DNA of 64,000 nt from DASUPK01 sp963801055 (GCA_963801055.1 CAWDDE010000001.1:806001-870000), one strand, 5' to 3'; positions 7,886-16,602 are shown, counted from the stretch's first letter. Numbers and translations: made by a program. Notes: generated by a model not told the origin, from the sequence alone.

Positions 7886-9256
7886 GTGCAGAGAAGCCGC
7901 AACGGACGCCTGGCAGAGAGCCACTACGCAGATGGGACCGCGGGCGTCGTCAATCCACGCGCCCGCCAGCGCGCATTCGCGATCGGCATCGTCCGCGACG
8001 GGGAGCATCGCGAGGACCCGCTCGCGGAGCTGAAGGAGCTGCTGCGCACCGCCGGGGTCGCGACCGCGGGGGAGCTGAGCCAGGTGCGGACCCAGCCGGA
8101 TCCCGACCGCTACCTCGGGCGCGGCAAGCTCGCCGAGCTGAAGCGGGAGATCGTGGCCGCCGACGCCAACCTGGTCGCCTGCGACGACGAGCTGGTGCCG
8201 CGCCAGGAGCGCAACCTCGAGCAGGAACTCGGCGTCCCAGTAATCGACCGCACCGCCGTGATCCTCGACATCTTCGCCGACCACGCCCACACCGCCGAGG
8301 GCAAGCTTCAGGTCGAGCTGGCGCAGCTCGAATACAACCTTGCGCGCATGCGGGGGCTGTGGACGCACCTCGAGCGCCTCGGAGCGGGCCGAATCGACGG
8401 CGGGATCGGGACCCGTGGTCCCGGTGAGTCGCAGATCGAGACGGACCGTCGCCTGGCTCGCGACCGGATCACCGCGCTGCGCCGCCAGCTTCGGGGCGTC
8501 GAGCGGAACAGGGCCGTGATGCGCGCGCAGCGCGAGCGTGTTGCGCTGCCGTCGGTCGCCCTTGCCGGGTACACGAACGCGGGCAAGTCGACGCTGCTCA
8601 ACGCGCTGACCGGCGCCGGCGCGGGAGTGGGCGAGCGGCTCTTCCACACCCTCGACCCGACGACGCGGGCGTTCACCCACGACGGCCGCCGCTACCTGCT
8701 CACCGACACCGTCGGTTTCATCCGCAAGCTCCCCCATCAGCTGGTCGAGGCCTTCAAGGCGACCCTCGAGGAGACTGTGCTGGCCGACCTGATCCTCCAT
8801 GTCGTCGACGGCTCCGAGCCCGAGGCGGAGCGAGCCGAATCGATCGTCGCCGCGGACGCCGTGCTCGATGAGATCGGTGCCGGGGCCTCGCCGCGGCTGC
8901 TGGTGATGAACAAGATCGACCTGCTGGACGAGGGCGAGCGCCGCGAGCTGGCCCTTCGTCATCCCGAGGCCGTGTTGGTGTGCGCCGAGACCGGTGAGGG
9001 ACTCGAGGTGCTCAAGTCCCAGGTCGCGGACTCGATCCGGGCGACGCTCACCCGTGTGGAGTTGCTCGTACCCTTTGACGCCGGTGATCGGCTTTCGGAG
9101 CTACACGAGATCGCTGGTGACCTCGAGCGCCAGGATCGCGCGGACGGGGTTTTCGTTCGCGCGCGACTTCCTGCCGCGCTCGCCGATCGGTTTTCCGATC
9201 TCGAGGTCAACGGACGAGGACGATCTCGACACGGCGTTCGCGCCGGCGGCGCCTGA
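7886..9256 (+). CDS. hflX: Ribosome-splitting GTPase HflX
   Basis: HflX is a GTPase that binds 50S subunits and splits stalled ribosomes under stress. The N-terminal domain (to about residue 175) has the family signature YLGRGKLAEL and the segment GGIGTRGPGESQIETDRR. The G domain has G1 GYTNAGKST, G3 DTVGF and G4 NKID. The length of 456 is normal for actinobacteria. The start is GTG 7886, supported by a -10-like TACCAT. The last 15 residues are low in similarity and run close to dut. Confidence 0.96.
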   Translation: MQRSRNGRLAESHYADGTAGVVNPRARQRAFAIGIVRDGEHREDPLAELKELLRTAGVATAGELSQVRTQPDPDRYLGRGKLAELKREIVAADANLVACDDELVPRQERNLEQELGVPVIDRTAVILDIFADHAHTAEGKLQVELAQLEYNLARMRGLWTHLERLGAGRIDGGIGTRGPGESQIETDRRLARDRITALRRQLRGVERNRAVMRAQRERVALPSVALAGYTNAGKSTLLNALTGAGAGVGERLFHTLDPTTRAFTHDGRRYLLTDTVGFIRKLPHQLVEAFKATLEETVLADLILHVVDGSEPEAERAESIVAADAVLDEIGAGASPRLLVMNKIDLLDEGERRELALRHPEAVLVCAETGEGLEVLKSQVADSIRATLTRVELLVPFDAGDRLSELHEIAGDLERQDRADGVFVRARLPAALADRFSDLEVNGRGRSRHGVRAGGA

Positions 9257-9287
9257 GGAGACCAACGGCACCGATCCCCTCGGCGCT

Positions 9288-9755
9288 GTGGCGGCCGAGA
9301 GCGCTTCCGCGCTCACCCGCGTCGAGGAGCTCCGCTTCGTCAAGCTCAACGACAAGGCGACGCTGCCTACGCGGGCGCACGACAACGACGCGGGCCTGGA
9401 CCTCTGCGCGGCCGAGTCGGCGCGCATCGCGCCTGGCGCCCGGGTCAGCGTCGGCACAGGTCTCGCCGTCGCCATCCCCGATGGCCACGGGGGGCTGGTC
9501 CTGCCGCGCTCCGGGCTCGCGCTGAAGCAGGGCGTGACGCTGGTCAACTCGCCGGGGCTGATAGACCCGGGCTATCGAGGGGAAGTTCGGGTGCTGATGC
9601 TCAACACCGACCCGACGCTGGAGTTCCAGGTCAGCCCCGGCGACCGGATCGCGCAACTTCTGCTCGTCCCGGTCGTCCACGCCAAGCCGCTTCAGGCGGA
9701 CGCGCTCGACGATTCGACCCGCGGCCAGGGTGGCTTCGGGTCGACCGGCTTCTAG
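9288..9755 (+). CDS. dut: dUTP diphosphatase
   Basis: Dut hydrolyses dUTP to dUMP, keeping uracil out of DNA and supplying dTMP synthesis. All five trimeric dUTPase motifs are present: DAGLDLCA, PRSGLA, GLIDPGYRGE, GDRIAQLLL and RGQGGFGSTG. The open frame extends upstream into hflX, but the only canonical in-frame start near the family boundary is GTG 9288, giving 155 residues, the usual size. The gene converges on lemA, with four bases of overlap between the two stop regions. Confidence 0.96.
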   Translation: MAAESASALTRVEELRFVKLNDKATLPTRAHDNDAGLDLCAAESARIAPGARVSVGTGLAVAIPDGHGGLVLPRSGLALKQGVTLVNSPGLIDPGYRGEVRVLMLNTDPTLEFQVSPGDRIAQLLLVPVVHAKPLQADALDDSTRGQGGFGSTGF

Positions 9756-10318
9756 CTCGAATCGCTGAAGGAGACCTGCGGAGCCTCGCGCTCGGTGGGC
9801 TCGGTGATCTCGAAGTACTGCTTCTCGGTGTACCCCATCTGCTTGGCGGGGATCGAGGACGGGAACTGCTGGACGCGCGTGTTGAACACCTGGACGTTCG
9901 AGTTGTAGATCCGGCGGGAGGCCTGGATCTCGTCTTCGAGCTCGGAGAGCTGGCGCTGGAGCTGCTGGAAGTTCTCCGTGGCGCGCAGCTGCGGATACTG
10001 CTCGGCGACGACCCGCAGGCCGCCGAGGGCGGCGGTCAGCTGGCCCTCGGCCGGGCCGGCCTCCCCCGGGCCGCTCGCCTGCATCGCCGCGGCGCGCGCC
10101 TGGGTCACCTTCTCGAAGGTCTCGCGCTCGTGTGTCGCATACCCCTTCACGGTCTCGACCAGGTTGGGCACCAGGTCGTGCCGCCGCTTGAGCTGCACGT
10201 CGATCCCACTCCACGACTCGCCAACGCGCTGGTTCAGGTTGACGAGGCTGTTGCGGATGAGGACGTAGATCAGCCCGATCAGGAGCAGCAGCGCGACGAT
10301 GATGATCACGATCACCAT
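9752..10318 (-). CDS. LemA family protein
   Basis: LemA proteins have one N-terminal membrane helix and a helical-bundle domain. Here the helix covers about residues 2-21, then NSLVNLNQRVGESWSGIDVQLKRRHDLVPNLVETVKGY gives the classic family opening and FPSSIPAKQMGYTEKQYFE the closing motif. The function of the family is not well defined; it is often linked to envelope stress. A TAGGAT hexamer (10329-10334, minus) lies ten bases before the ATG. The gene is separate from the gatD operon upstream. Confidence 0.93.
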   Translation of the reverse strand: MVIVIIIVALLLLIGLIYVLIRNSLVNLNQRVGESWSGIDVQLKRRHDLVPNLVETVKGYATHERETFEKVTQARAAAMQASGPGEAGPAEGQLTAALGGLRVVAEQYPQLRATENFQQLQRQLSELEDEIQASRRIYNSNVQVFNTRVQQFPSSIPAKQMGYTEKQYFEITEPTEREAPQVSFSDSS

Positions 10319-10328
10319 GGGGTTGAAA

Positions 10329-10334
10329 ATCCTA
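10329..10334 (-). promoter_or_regulatory. Putative -10 element, lemA
   Basis: TAGGAT on the minus strand lies ten bases upstream of the lemA ATG, without a Shine-Dalgarno sequence. The -35 is not evident. Confidence 0.4.
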
Positions 10335-10367
10335 CCGTGGAACCGTGATGCTGCCCTAAATCGAGCC

Positions 10368-11114
10368 TCAGCCGTGCTCGGCCGCCCGCAGCGCCGAGGC
10401 GTGAGACGCGGATTCCAGCTCGTCTCCGAGCGGCTCGAGCTCGGGCTCGGCGCCCGTCCGGCGGGCGAGTGCGAGCGCGATCAGGCGGTCCGCGAGCCAG
10501 GCGTTCTTCGGCAGCAGGGGCCCGTGCAGGTAGGTGCCGATCATGTTGCGGCGTTTGACCCCCTCCAGGCCGTCGCGCCCGTTGTTGCCGTGCCCGTGGA
10601 CGACGCGCCCGAGAGGCTTCGCGGTCGGGCCTAGGTTGGTGCGCCCGCCGTGGTTCTCGAATCCCGCCAAGACCCTGCGGCCCGCACCGATGTCGACCTC
10701 GATCGAGACGTTGCCGATCAAGCGGGGGCCGGGCTCGCGCACCGTCTCGAGGTCGGCGATCCCGAGCCCCGTGATCGAGCGATCGCCGAGCTGATAGCGA
10801 TGGCCGAGCAGCTGGTAGCCGCCGCAGACGGCCAGCAGGGCGGCGCCGTCGTCCACCGCCGACGCGATCGCGTCGCGCTTGGTCCGAAGCATGTCCTCGG
10901 CGACCAGCACCTGGTCGCGGTCCTGGCCGCCCCCGATGTAGATCAGGTCGTGGTCGGCGGGATCGAATCGATCTCCGGGGCCGGCCGCGGCGTAGTCGAA
11001 GGAGATCGCACGCCACTCGCAGCGGCGCTGCAGGAAGAGGATGTTGCCGCGGTCCGCGTAGATGTTCATCTGGTCGGGATAGAGCGCCAGCAGGCGCAGC
11101 TGGAGGCCGCTCAC
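10368..11114 (-). CDS. gatD: Lipid II isoglutaminyl synthase, glutaminase subunit GatD
   Basis: GatD releases ammonia from glutamine for MurT, which amidates the alpha-carboxyl of D-Glu in lipid II. It belongs to the CobB/CobQ-type class I amidotransferases: nucleophile Cys97 in AVCGGYQLLG and catalytic His197 in GTYLHGPLLPKN, with YIGGGQDRDQ before. The length of 248 is normal. Its start overlaps the stop of the methyltransferase by four bases (ATGA), so translation is coupled. The partner MurT is two genes upstream rather than adjacent. Confidence 0.92.
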   Translation of the reverse strand: MSGLQLRLLALYPDQMNIYADRGNILFLQRRCEWRAISFDYAAAGPGDRFDPADHDLIYIGGGQDRDQVLVAEDMLRTKRDAIASAVDDGAALLAVCGGYQLLGHRYQLGDRSITGLGIADLETVREPGPRLIGNVSIEVDIGAGRRVLAGFENHGGRTNLGPTAKPLGRVVHGHGNNGRDGLEGVKRRNMIGTYLHGPLLPKNAWLADRLIALALARRTGAEPELEPLGDELESASHASALRAAEHG

Positions 11115-11881
11115 GCGGGCACCTCGAGGAGGACCACGGTCGAATCGGCCTCGTTGGGCCCGGAGCTGATCTGGCGCCTGCCGGCGCGGCGGAGGCCGGC
11201 CTCCTCCGCCTCGAGTTCCAACCGATCCGGGCTCACTCGGTAGAGGATCTCGTCCTGCACCGTCCGCTCCATCCTGCCCTCCGGCGAGACGCGCTCGCGC
11301 AGCCGGCGAACGGTGAGCACCTCGTCCCCGACCTGCACCCAGAGTGGTTCGCTCGAGTACACCCAGCCGTCCAGCTCGCGCATGTCGGGCAGGATCTGCG
11401 TGGTGGCGGCACCGGCGCGCAACAGGTTGGACTCGTCCACCACGGTCAGCGCGACCGTGGAGCCGGGCGCCATAAGGTCGCCCAGACGCCTGAGGAGCGT
11501 CGGCCTGGCCGCCCAGTCGAGCATCTGGATCACGTGCAGCGGGCCGATCGCCAGCTTCGGGCGGGACGGCAGGCGCAGATCGGCGAGCGAGCCGAGGTCA
11601 GCGGCGACCACGGAGAGCGGGAGTCCACGCTCGGAGGCGGAGCGCTCGAGCGCCACGGCGAGGTCGGGGTCGCGCTCCGTCGCGATCACCTCATGGCCCT
11701 CGCCTGCGAGGTGGAGCCCGACGCGGCCTGCCCCGGCACCCAGCTCGAGCACCGGCCCATCCGCGGCCTCGGCGAGCTCGGTCCAGAGAGGCAGATCAGC
11801 ACCGTAGGAGCCGAACTCCACCTCCTGCCAGATGGCCGCCTCTGTCGCCTCCGGCGCGCCGGTGTCGCGCGCCGGGCTCAT
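11111..11881 (-). CDS. Class I SAM-dependent methyltransferase inserted between murT and gatD
   Basis: The 256-residue protein has a Rossmann methyltransferase core: motif I LELGAGAGRVG (about residue 46), an acidic strand end ATERDPD, and LAIGPLHVIQML as the post-II strand. The N-terminal line IWQEVEFGSYGADLPLW is common to small-molecule methyltransferases. Start and stop overlap murT and gatD by four bases each, so it sits inside a translationally coupled operon for lipid II amidation. The substrate is unknown. A link to peptidoglycan precursors is inferred from context only. Confidence 0.85.
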   Translation of the reverse strand: MSPARDTGAPEATEAAIWQEVEFGSYGADLPLWTELAEAADGPVLELGAGAGRVGLHLAGEGHEVIATERDPDLAVALERSASERGLPLSVVAADLGSLADLRLPSRPKLAIGPLHVIQMLDWAARPTLLRRLGDLMAPGSTVALTVVDESNLLRAGAATTQILPDMRELDGWVYSSEPLWVQVGDEVLTVRRLRERVSPEGRMERTVQDEILYRVSPDRLELEAEEAGLRRAGRRQISSGPNEADSTVVLLEVPA

Positions 11882-13254
11882 GCCCAGTAGTCCGCCGCGA
11901 GCCCGCGGTGGGAGAGCAGCGTCCGGAGCTCGAGCAGCGCGGTGTAGGTGGGCAGGGCGAAGAGCCGGGTCGGCGCCGCCGAGACGGCTTGGTCGAGCGA
12001 GCGTTCGATCGGCTCGATCACCTCGATGGAGTCCTGGGGCCAGCCGGCATACTTGAGGCGAAGTGCCATCTCCGGGGCGCGTGTCCCCGCACAGATCACG
12101 CGACGGACTCCGTCCGCCAGAAGCTCGAAGTCCGCGTCCCAGATCCAGGAGACGTCGCGGCCGTCGGCGATCCGGTCGTTGAGGGCGAGCCAGAGATCGA
12201 TGCCCCCGTCGGTCGACTCCAGCCGCAGGGTCCGGAGCACCTCATTCGCGCCGGCGGGGTTTTTGATCAGGAGGATGGAGACGGGCTTGCCGGAGATCTC
12301 GATGGTCTCGACCCGGCCGAAGACGGCGCGCATGGACTCGAGCCCCCCGCGGACGTGCTCGAGCGACACTCCCGAGCGCAGTCCCGCGGTGACCGCCGCG
12401 AGCGCGTTGTAGACGTTGTAGAGGCCGGGCAGGGGGAGCTCGAGGTCAAGATCGCCCTCCGGAGTCGTCATCTGTACTCGTGAGCCGGAGATGCCGCGCA
12501 GCTCGATCTCTGTCGCCGCCACGTCGGGGGTGGGCCGGTCGGCGTCACAGCTTGGGCAGGTGTAGTGGCCGAGATGGCCGACGAAGGCGAGGTCGTAGAC
12601 GTACGGCGCGCCGCAGCGGCGGCAGTGCTTGGCGTCGTGCGCGTGCTGGAGCTCCGGCAGGGCCTGGCTCGTGTCCTCGATGCCGAAATAGGTGACGCCG
12701 GGCCTGCGGCGGAGCTCGCGCTCGCGGCCCAGGTCGGCGATCAGCGGGTCGTCCGCGTTGAGGGCGAACTCACACGACCCCTCGAGACGGGCGACGAGCT
12801 CGGCCCACTCGTCCGCGAGCCGCTCGAGCTCGCCGTAGCGGTCGAGCTGGTCGCGAAAGAGGTTGCCGAGCACGAGAAGGCGCGGGCGGAGGTGCGGCGC
12901 CACCCGCGGCAGCCAGGCCTCGTCGAGTTCGAAGAGGCCCTCGTGGCCGTGCTGTTCGAGCAGGGCGGTGGCGACTCCCCAGTGCATGTTGGACCCCGCC
13001 CGGTTGTGGACCGGCATGCGGCCGTCGGCCCGGAGGATGCCGGCGATCATTCTGGCGGTCGTTGTCTTCCCATTGGTCGAGCTGACAACGATCGAGCCGC
13101 GGTCGAGGCCAGCCGCCAGGCGGTCGATGGCGTCCGGGGCCATCCGGACCAGGAGCCGCCCGGGCAGGGTGGTGCCGCCGCCACGGCGGCTGCGGCGGCT
13201 CAACGCCCCGACGGCACGGGCAAGGCCGCGCTTCGTGTCGAACAAAAGGCTCAT
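11878..13254 (-). CDS. murT: Lipid II isoglutaminyl synthase, MurT subunit
   Basis: MurT is a Mur-ligase-like ATPase that activates D-Glu of lipid II for amidation with ammonia from GatD. The P-loop is STNGKTTTAR (about residues 60-69). The Mur central domain is interrupted by the MurT-specific zinc ribbon with Cys211, Cys214, Cys233 and Cys236, and the C-terminal MurT domain follows (IDLWLALNDRIADGRDVSWIWDAD). The length of 458 is normal. It heads the murT-methyltransferase-gatD operon. TAACCT on the minus strand (13266-13271) could be its -10. Confidence 0.94.
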   Translation of the reverse strand: MSLLFDTKRGLARAVGALSRRSRRGGGTTLPGRLLVRMAPDAIDRLAAGLDRGSIVVSSTNGKTTTARMIAGILRADGRMPVHNRAGSNMHWGVATALLEQHGHEGLFELDEAWLPRVAPHLRPRLLVLGNLFRDQLDRYGELERLADEWAELVARLEGSCEFALNADDPLIADLGRERELRRRPGVTYFGIEDTSQALPELQHAHDAKHCRRCGAPYVYDLAFVGHLGHYTCPSCDADRPTPDVAATEIELRGISGSRVQMTTPEGDLDLELPLPGLYNVYNALAAVTAGLRSGVSLEHVRGGLESMRAVFGRVETIEISGKPVSILLIKNPAGANEVLRTLRLESTDGGIDLWLALNDRIADGRDVSWIWDADFELLADGVRRVICAGTRAPEMALRLKYAGWPQDSIEVIEPIERSLDQAVSAAPTRLFALPTYTALLELRTLLSHRGLAADYWA

Positions 13255-13268
13255 TAGTCCGGCGCAGG

Positions 13269-14168
13269 TTAGGCGGCTTGCGTCGGCGCGATCACGCGGA
13301 GCGCACGGCGCAGCACGCGCAGGGTCGCCGGGAGGTCTGCGAGGTGCTCGCCGTCCGCGTAGACGCCGAAGTTGCGATCGGCGCTCACCGTCACGATGGA
13401 GCCGGCCGCCGGCAGCTCGATCACGCCGTCCTCTTCGATATGAGTCCCCTTGAACACCTTTGGCAGGTTGGTGAGGTACCTGAGCTTGCTGATCCCGTCG
13501 ATAACAACGATGTCGAAGAGGCCGTCGTCGAGCTTGGCGTGGGGGGCCACGAACATGCCGCCGCCGAAGGCCTGGCTGTTTGCGATCGCGACGGAGAAAC
13601 CCCGGTAGGTGGTGGGGTCGCCGCCGTTCACGGCGACCTCGAAGGTCGCCGTGCGCCAGGCGACCATCGCGCGGAAGGCGGCGTACGCGTAGACGAGGTT
13701 CCCTTTGACGAGCCGGGCCTGATTGGCGATGCGGTTTGCATCGGAGTCGAAGCCGAAGGAGGCGATGCCGAGGAACCGGCGGCCGTTCACCTCGCCGACG
13801 TCGATCAGCCGCTCAACTCCCGCTGCCAGGACGTCCGCGGCTCCGGCCGGATCCGAGGGGATGCCGAGGACCCGCGCCAGGTCGTTGCCGCGCCCGCCGG
13901 GGATGATCCCCATCGCGACGTCCGTCTCGGCGAGCGCGCCGCCCACCTGGCCGATCAGGCCGTCGCCGCTCATCACCACGGGAATCTCGCCGGCCTCGGC
14001 CGCCCGGCGCGCTTCGCCGACACCGTGGTCGAGACTCTCAGTCAGAACCACCCGATACGGGATCGACTGGCGATCGAGCTCGTGTTCGACCTCGGGCAGG
14101 TGCTTCAGCGTCCGGCCGCCGGCCGAATGTGGGTTTACCAGGAGAACGTGGGAGCGGTCGGGATTGAT
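13269..14168 (-). CDS. Diacylglycerol/lipid kinase, start uncertain
   Basis: This is a DAGK-catalytic family lipid kinase. The motifs GDGLIGQVGGAL and GIIPGGRGNDLAR mark the nucleotide site, and ADGEHLADLPATLRV the C-terminal lobe. The first canonical start (GTG at 14051) would remove the first strand and the conserved NPHSAGGR loop, which are clearly encoded just upstream in the same frame (after a TAG at 14178-14180). No ATG, GTG or TTG exists there. An ATC at 14168 lies six bases after TAGATT and gives 299 residues, the normal size. The 5' part overlaps the upstream methyltransferase. Confidence 0.8.
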   Translation of the reverse strand: MNPDRSHVLLVNPHSAGGRTLKHLPEVEHELDRQSIPYRVVLTESLDHGVGEARRAAEAGEIPVVMSGDGLIGQVGGALAETDVAMGIIPGGRGNDLARVLGIPSDPAGAADVLAAGVERLIDVGEVNGRRFLGIASFGFDSDANRIANQARLVKGNLVYAYAAFRAMVAWRTATFEVAVNGGDPTTYRGFSVAIANSQAFGGGMFVAPHAKLDDGLFDIVVIDGISKLRYLTNLPKVFKGTHIEEDGVIELPAAGSIVTVSADRNFGVYADGEHLADLPATLRVLRRALRVIAPTQAA

Positions 14169-14857
14169 CGTGTGAATCTATTTGGGGGCGCCATCGGGGG
14201 ACGGCGGCCGACGAAGTAGGTGCCATCGGCCGCCACACCGCTCTCGATTCGCTCGATGCCGTGTCGCTCGAAGCCGCGCCGCAGCACCGCCTCCGGCGTG
14301 TAGAAGGGCGTTCTCCGCCCCCAGCTCGCCGCGATCAGCGCGAACCCGCCGGCCCTCAGCACGCGGGCGATCTCGGAGAAGAAAGGCGGCATGTTGAGCT
14401 GAGCTACGAGGTCGAACGAGTCGTCTTCAAAGGGAAGCTGCGCCGCGTCGGCAACCTTGAACGCCACCCGGCCCTCTGGGTCGAGGCCGATCCGAGCCTG
14501 AGCGCGGCGGACCATCTCCTCCGAGAGGTCGATGCCTCTGACCCGAGCGTGCGGAAACTCGCGCGCGATCAGGAGGGCTCCATCGCCCAGCCCGGTGCCG
14601 ATGTCGAGTGCCCGCTCGGGCTCCGGCCGGACGTGGAGCAGGCCGGCGGCGAGCGGCGCCAGGTAGCCCGGGGCGGAGCGGTTGACGCGGTCACCCCACG
14701 TGGACGCCTGTCCCTGCCAGTAGCGGTGGCTCCAACCTCGCAGCAGAGGCCAGGTCACCGGCGCGCGAGCCACGATGGCGTTGATGGCCCTGCCCGCCAG
14801 CCGGACCCAGTTGGCGGGCGGCGAGGGATCCGAGTCGGGATCGACTGAGGTGGCCAC
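14135..14857 (-). CDS. Class I SAM-dependent methyltransferase (UbiE/type 11 like)
   Basis: A 240-residue methyltransferase with motif I ALDIGTGLGDGALL, the acidic loop GIDLSEEMVRRA, motif II DAAQLPFEDDSFDLVAQL and a post-motif III strand RVLRAGGFALIAAS. This is the Methyltransf_11/25 pattern of small-molecule enzymes. The natural end of the domain seems to be near GTYFVGRRP. The last 17 residues overlap the lipid kinase gene and may reflect a shifted stop. The start is GTG 14857. The substrate is unknown. Confidence 0.8.
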   Translation of the reverse strand: MATSVDPDSDPSPPANWVRLAGRAINAIVARAPVTWPLLRGWSHRYWQGQASTWGDRVNRSAPGYLAPLAAGLLHVRPEPERALDIGTGLGDGALLIAREFPHARVRGIDLSEEMVRRAQARIGLDPEGRVAFKVADAAQLPFEDDSFDLVAQLNMPPFFSEIARVLRAGGFALIAASWGRRTPFYTPEAVLRRGFERHGIERIESGVAADGTYFVGRRPPMAPPNRFTRSIPTAPTFSW

Positions 14858-14884
14858 GCGGCGATCATTGCAGGCGCCCGCGGG

Positions 14885-14890
14885 TACGCT
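14885..14890 (+). promoter_or_regulatory. Putative -10 element, cyclophilin lipoprotein
   Basis: TACGCT ends eight bases before the TTG at 14899, with no Shine-Dalgarno sequence, so a leaderless start is likely. Confidence 0.45.
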
Positions 14891-14898
14891 TCGGCGCC

Positions 14899-15543
14899 TT
14901 GAAGCTGCGGCGAACAGCGCTCGCGGTTGCGCCGGCGGTGCTGGTGCTGGCCGGATGCGGCGGCGGGGGAGGGGACACCTCGACGGCCGCTGCCCTGCCC
15001 GTCGGTTGCAGCCGGGTGCCGGCGCCGCAGCCGAAGCAGGTCAGCCTCTCGCGACCGAGCGCCACGCTTGACGGCCCCGCGACGGCGACCGTCGAGACAA
15101 GCTGCGGCAGCTTCGAGATCGCCCTGGACACCACCCGAGCACCGAAGACGACCTCCTCGTTCGTCTATCTGGCCCGCCGGGGTGTCTACGACGACACGTC
15201 GTTCCACCGGATCGTGCCAGGGTTCGTGATCCAGGGCGGCGATCCCACCGGCAGCGGCACCGGCGGCCCCGGTTACTTCGTGGATGAGCCACCACCGCGG
15301 AACCTCTCCTACCTCCGCGGGGTCGTGGCGATGGCCAAGACGGCCGTCGAACCGCCCGGGCGCTCTGGGAGCCAGTTCTTCGTGGTGACGGAGCCGGATG
15401 CCGGTCTGACGCCCGACTACGCGCTGCTCGGGCAGGTGAGGCGCGGCTTCGACGTCGTGCAGCGCATCGAGCAGCTCGGCACTGCCAGCGGCACGCCGAA
15501 GGCGCCGGTCGTGATCCGGCGCGTCACGATCCAGGGTGGCTGA
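14899..15543 (+). CDS. Lipoprotein peptidyl-prolyl cis-trans isomerase (cyclophilin)
   Basis: The N-terminus is a lipoprotein signal (RR, hydrophobic core, lipobox VLAGC at about residues 16-20), so the protein is anchored outside the membrane. The cyclophilin domain starts near residue 60: TSSFVYLARRGVYDDTSFHRIVPGFVIQGGDPTG carries the catalytic FHR and QGGD, and GSQFFVV and LGQVRRGFDVVQRI follow. It should catalyse prolyl isomerisation during extracytoplasmic folding. The TTG start is supported by the -10-like TACGCT. Confidence 0.9.
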   Translation: MKLRRTALAVAPAVLVLAGCGGGGGDTSTAAALPVGCSRVPAPQPKQVSLSRPSATLDGPATATVETSCGSFEIALDTTRAPKTTSSFVYLARRGVYDDTSFHRIVPGFVIQGGDPTGSGTGGPGYFVDEPPPRNLSYLRGVVAMAKTAVEPPGRSGSQFFVVTEPDAGLTPDYALLGQVRRGFDVVQRIEQLGTASGTPKAPVVIRRVTIQGG

Positions 15544-15627
15544 TGGAGGGGCCTCGGGCGCGGCGAGCTGGAACCGAGCGGGTTTGACGGTCCCCTCGGA
15601 GCGCGGGTCGAACTCGCCGGTGAGGAG

Positions 15628-16418
15628 GTGGGGCAGGGGCCGCCGATCGTGCTCCTTCACGGCTTGACGGCGACCCGCCGCTACGTACTGCACGGCTCGG
15701 TCACCCTGGCGCGGCGCGGCTATCGGCTGGTCTCCTACGACGCCCGCGGGCATGGCGAGTCATCTCCGGCGCCCGAGGGAGAGGGCTACGGCTACGAGGC
15801 GCTGACGGCCGACCTGGCCGCCGTTCTGGCGGACCGCTGCCCCGGTGAGCGACCGGTTCTCGGCGGGCACTCGATGGGCTGTCACACGGCGGTCGCCTAC
15901 GCGCTCGATCACGCCGACGGGGTCGCGGCGCTCGTCCTGGCCGGTCCGGTGACGCTCGGCATCCCGGCGAGCGACGAGACGATCGCCTATTGGGACCGGC
16001 TCGCCGACGGCCTGGAGAGGGCGGCGTCGAGGGATTCATGGAGGCCTACGAGGCTTCCCTCGAAGCCGCCCCGTCCTGGCGCGAGACCGCGCTCCGGATC
16101 ACCCGCGAGCGGATGAAGCTCCACCACAGCCCCGACGCGGTCGCGAGGGCGCTTCGAGAGGTGCCTCGCTCGCTTCCGTTCGATGGTCTTGCCGAGCTCG
16201 AGACGCTCGACGTTCCGGCCCTGGTGGTGGCAAGCTACGACGAGGCCGACCCCGGCCACCCCTACGCGATCGCGGAGGCCTGGGCCGAGCGGCTGCCCGC
16301 CGGCCGCCTGATCAGCGAGGAGCCCGGCAAGTCGCCCCTCGCGTGGCAGGGCGGCCGCCTCTCCCGGGCGATCGCCGACTTCCTGGACGAGCCGCCGGTG
16401 CGGGAGCGCCTGGGCTAG
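15628..16418 (+). pseudogene. Alpha/beta hydrolase broken by a single-base shift
   Basis: Two adjoining frames together make one alpha/beta hydrolase. The first (from 15628) has the HG oxyanion turn (IVLLHGLTATRR) and nucleophile elbow GHSMGC. The second (to 16418) has the cap helices and C-terminal lobe (LPALVVASYDEADPGHPY type, IADFL). They join if one G is added to the GGG at 16019-16021, giving DGLERGGVEGFMEAY. The frame is also open upstream to 15544 with plausible residues (FDGPLGARVELAG) but no ATG, GTG or TTG there. The position where a catalytic His is expected reads GKSPLAWQGG. Either a pseudogene or an assembly indel. Confidence 0.75.
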
Positions 16419-16602
16419 GGCCGGTCCCGGAGCCGGATCACCAGTCGCAGCCCCGACCAGGTCTCGTCGATGGCGGCGACCTTGTTGTCGATCGCCCTTC
16501 GAGCAGCTCGGCGAAGCCCTCCGGAGCGGAGGGGAAGGCGACGCGATGGCCCTCCTTGATGCCGAGCTTCCTGGCCAGCGACGTTCCCGAGTATCCGGCC
16601 AT
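16415..16602 (-). pseudogene. DUF3052 remnant with the middle deleted
   Basis: On the minus strand the frame starting at ATG 16602 reads MAGYSGTSLARKLGIKEGHR and continues to about FAELLEG, the N-terminus expected of DUF3052 proteins. A different frame ending at 16415 reads AIDNKVAAIDETWSGLRLV, the expected C-terminus. They abut near 16497. From my knowledge of the family roughly 70-80 central residues are missing, and the halves are out of frame. This is a gene relic rather than a sequencing slip. Confidence 0.7.
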
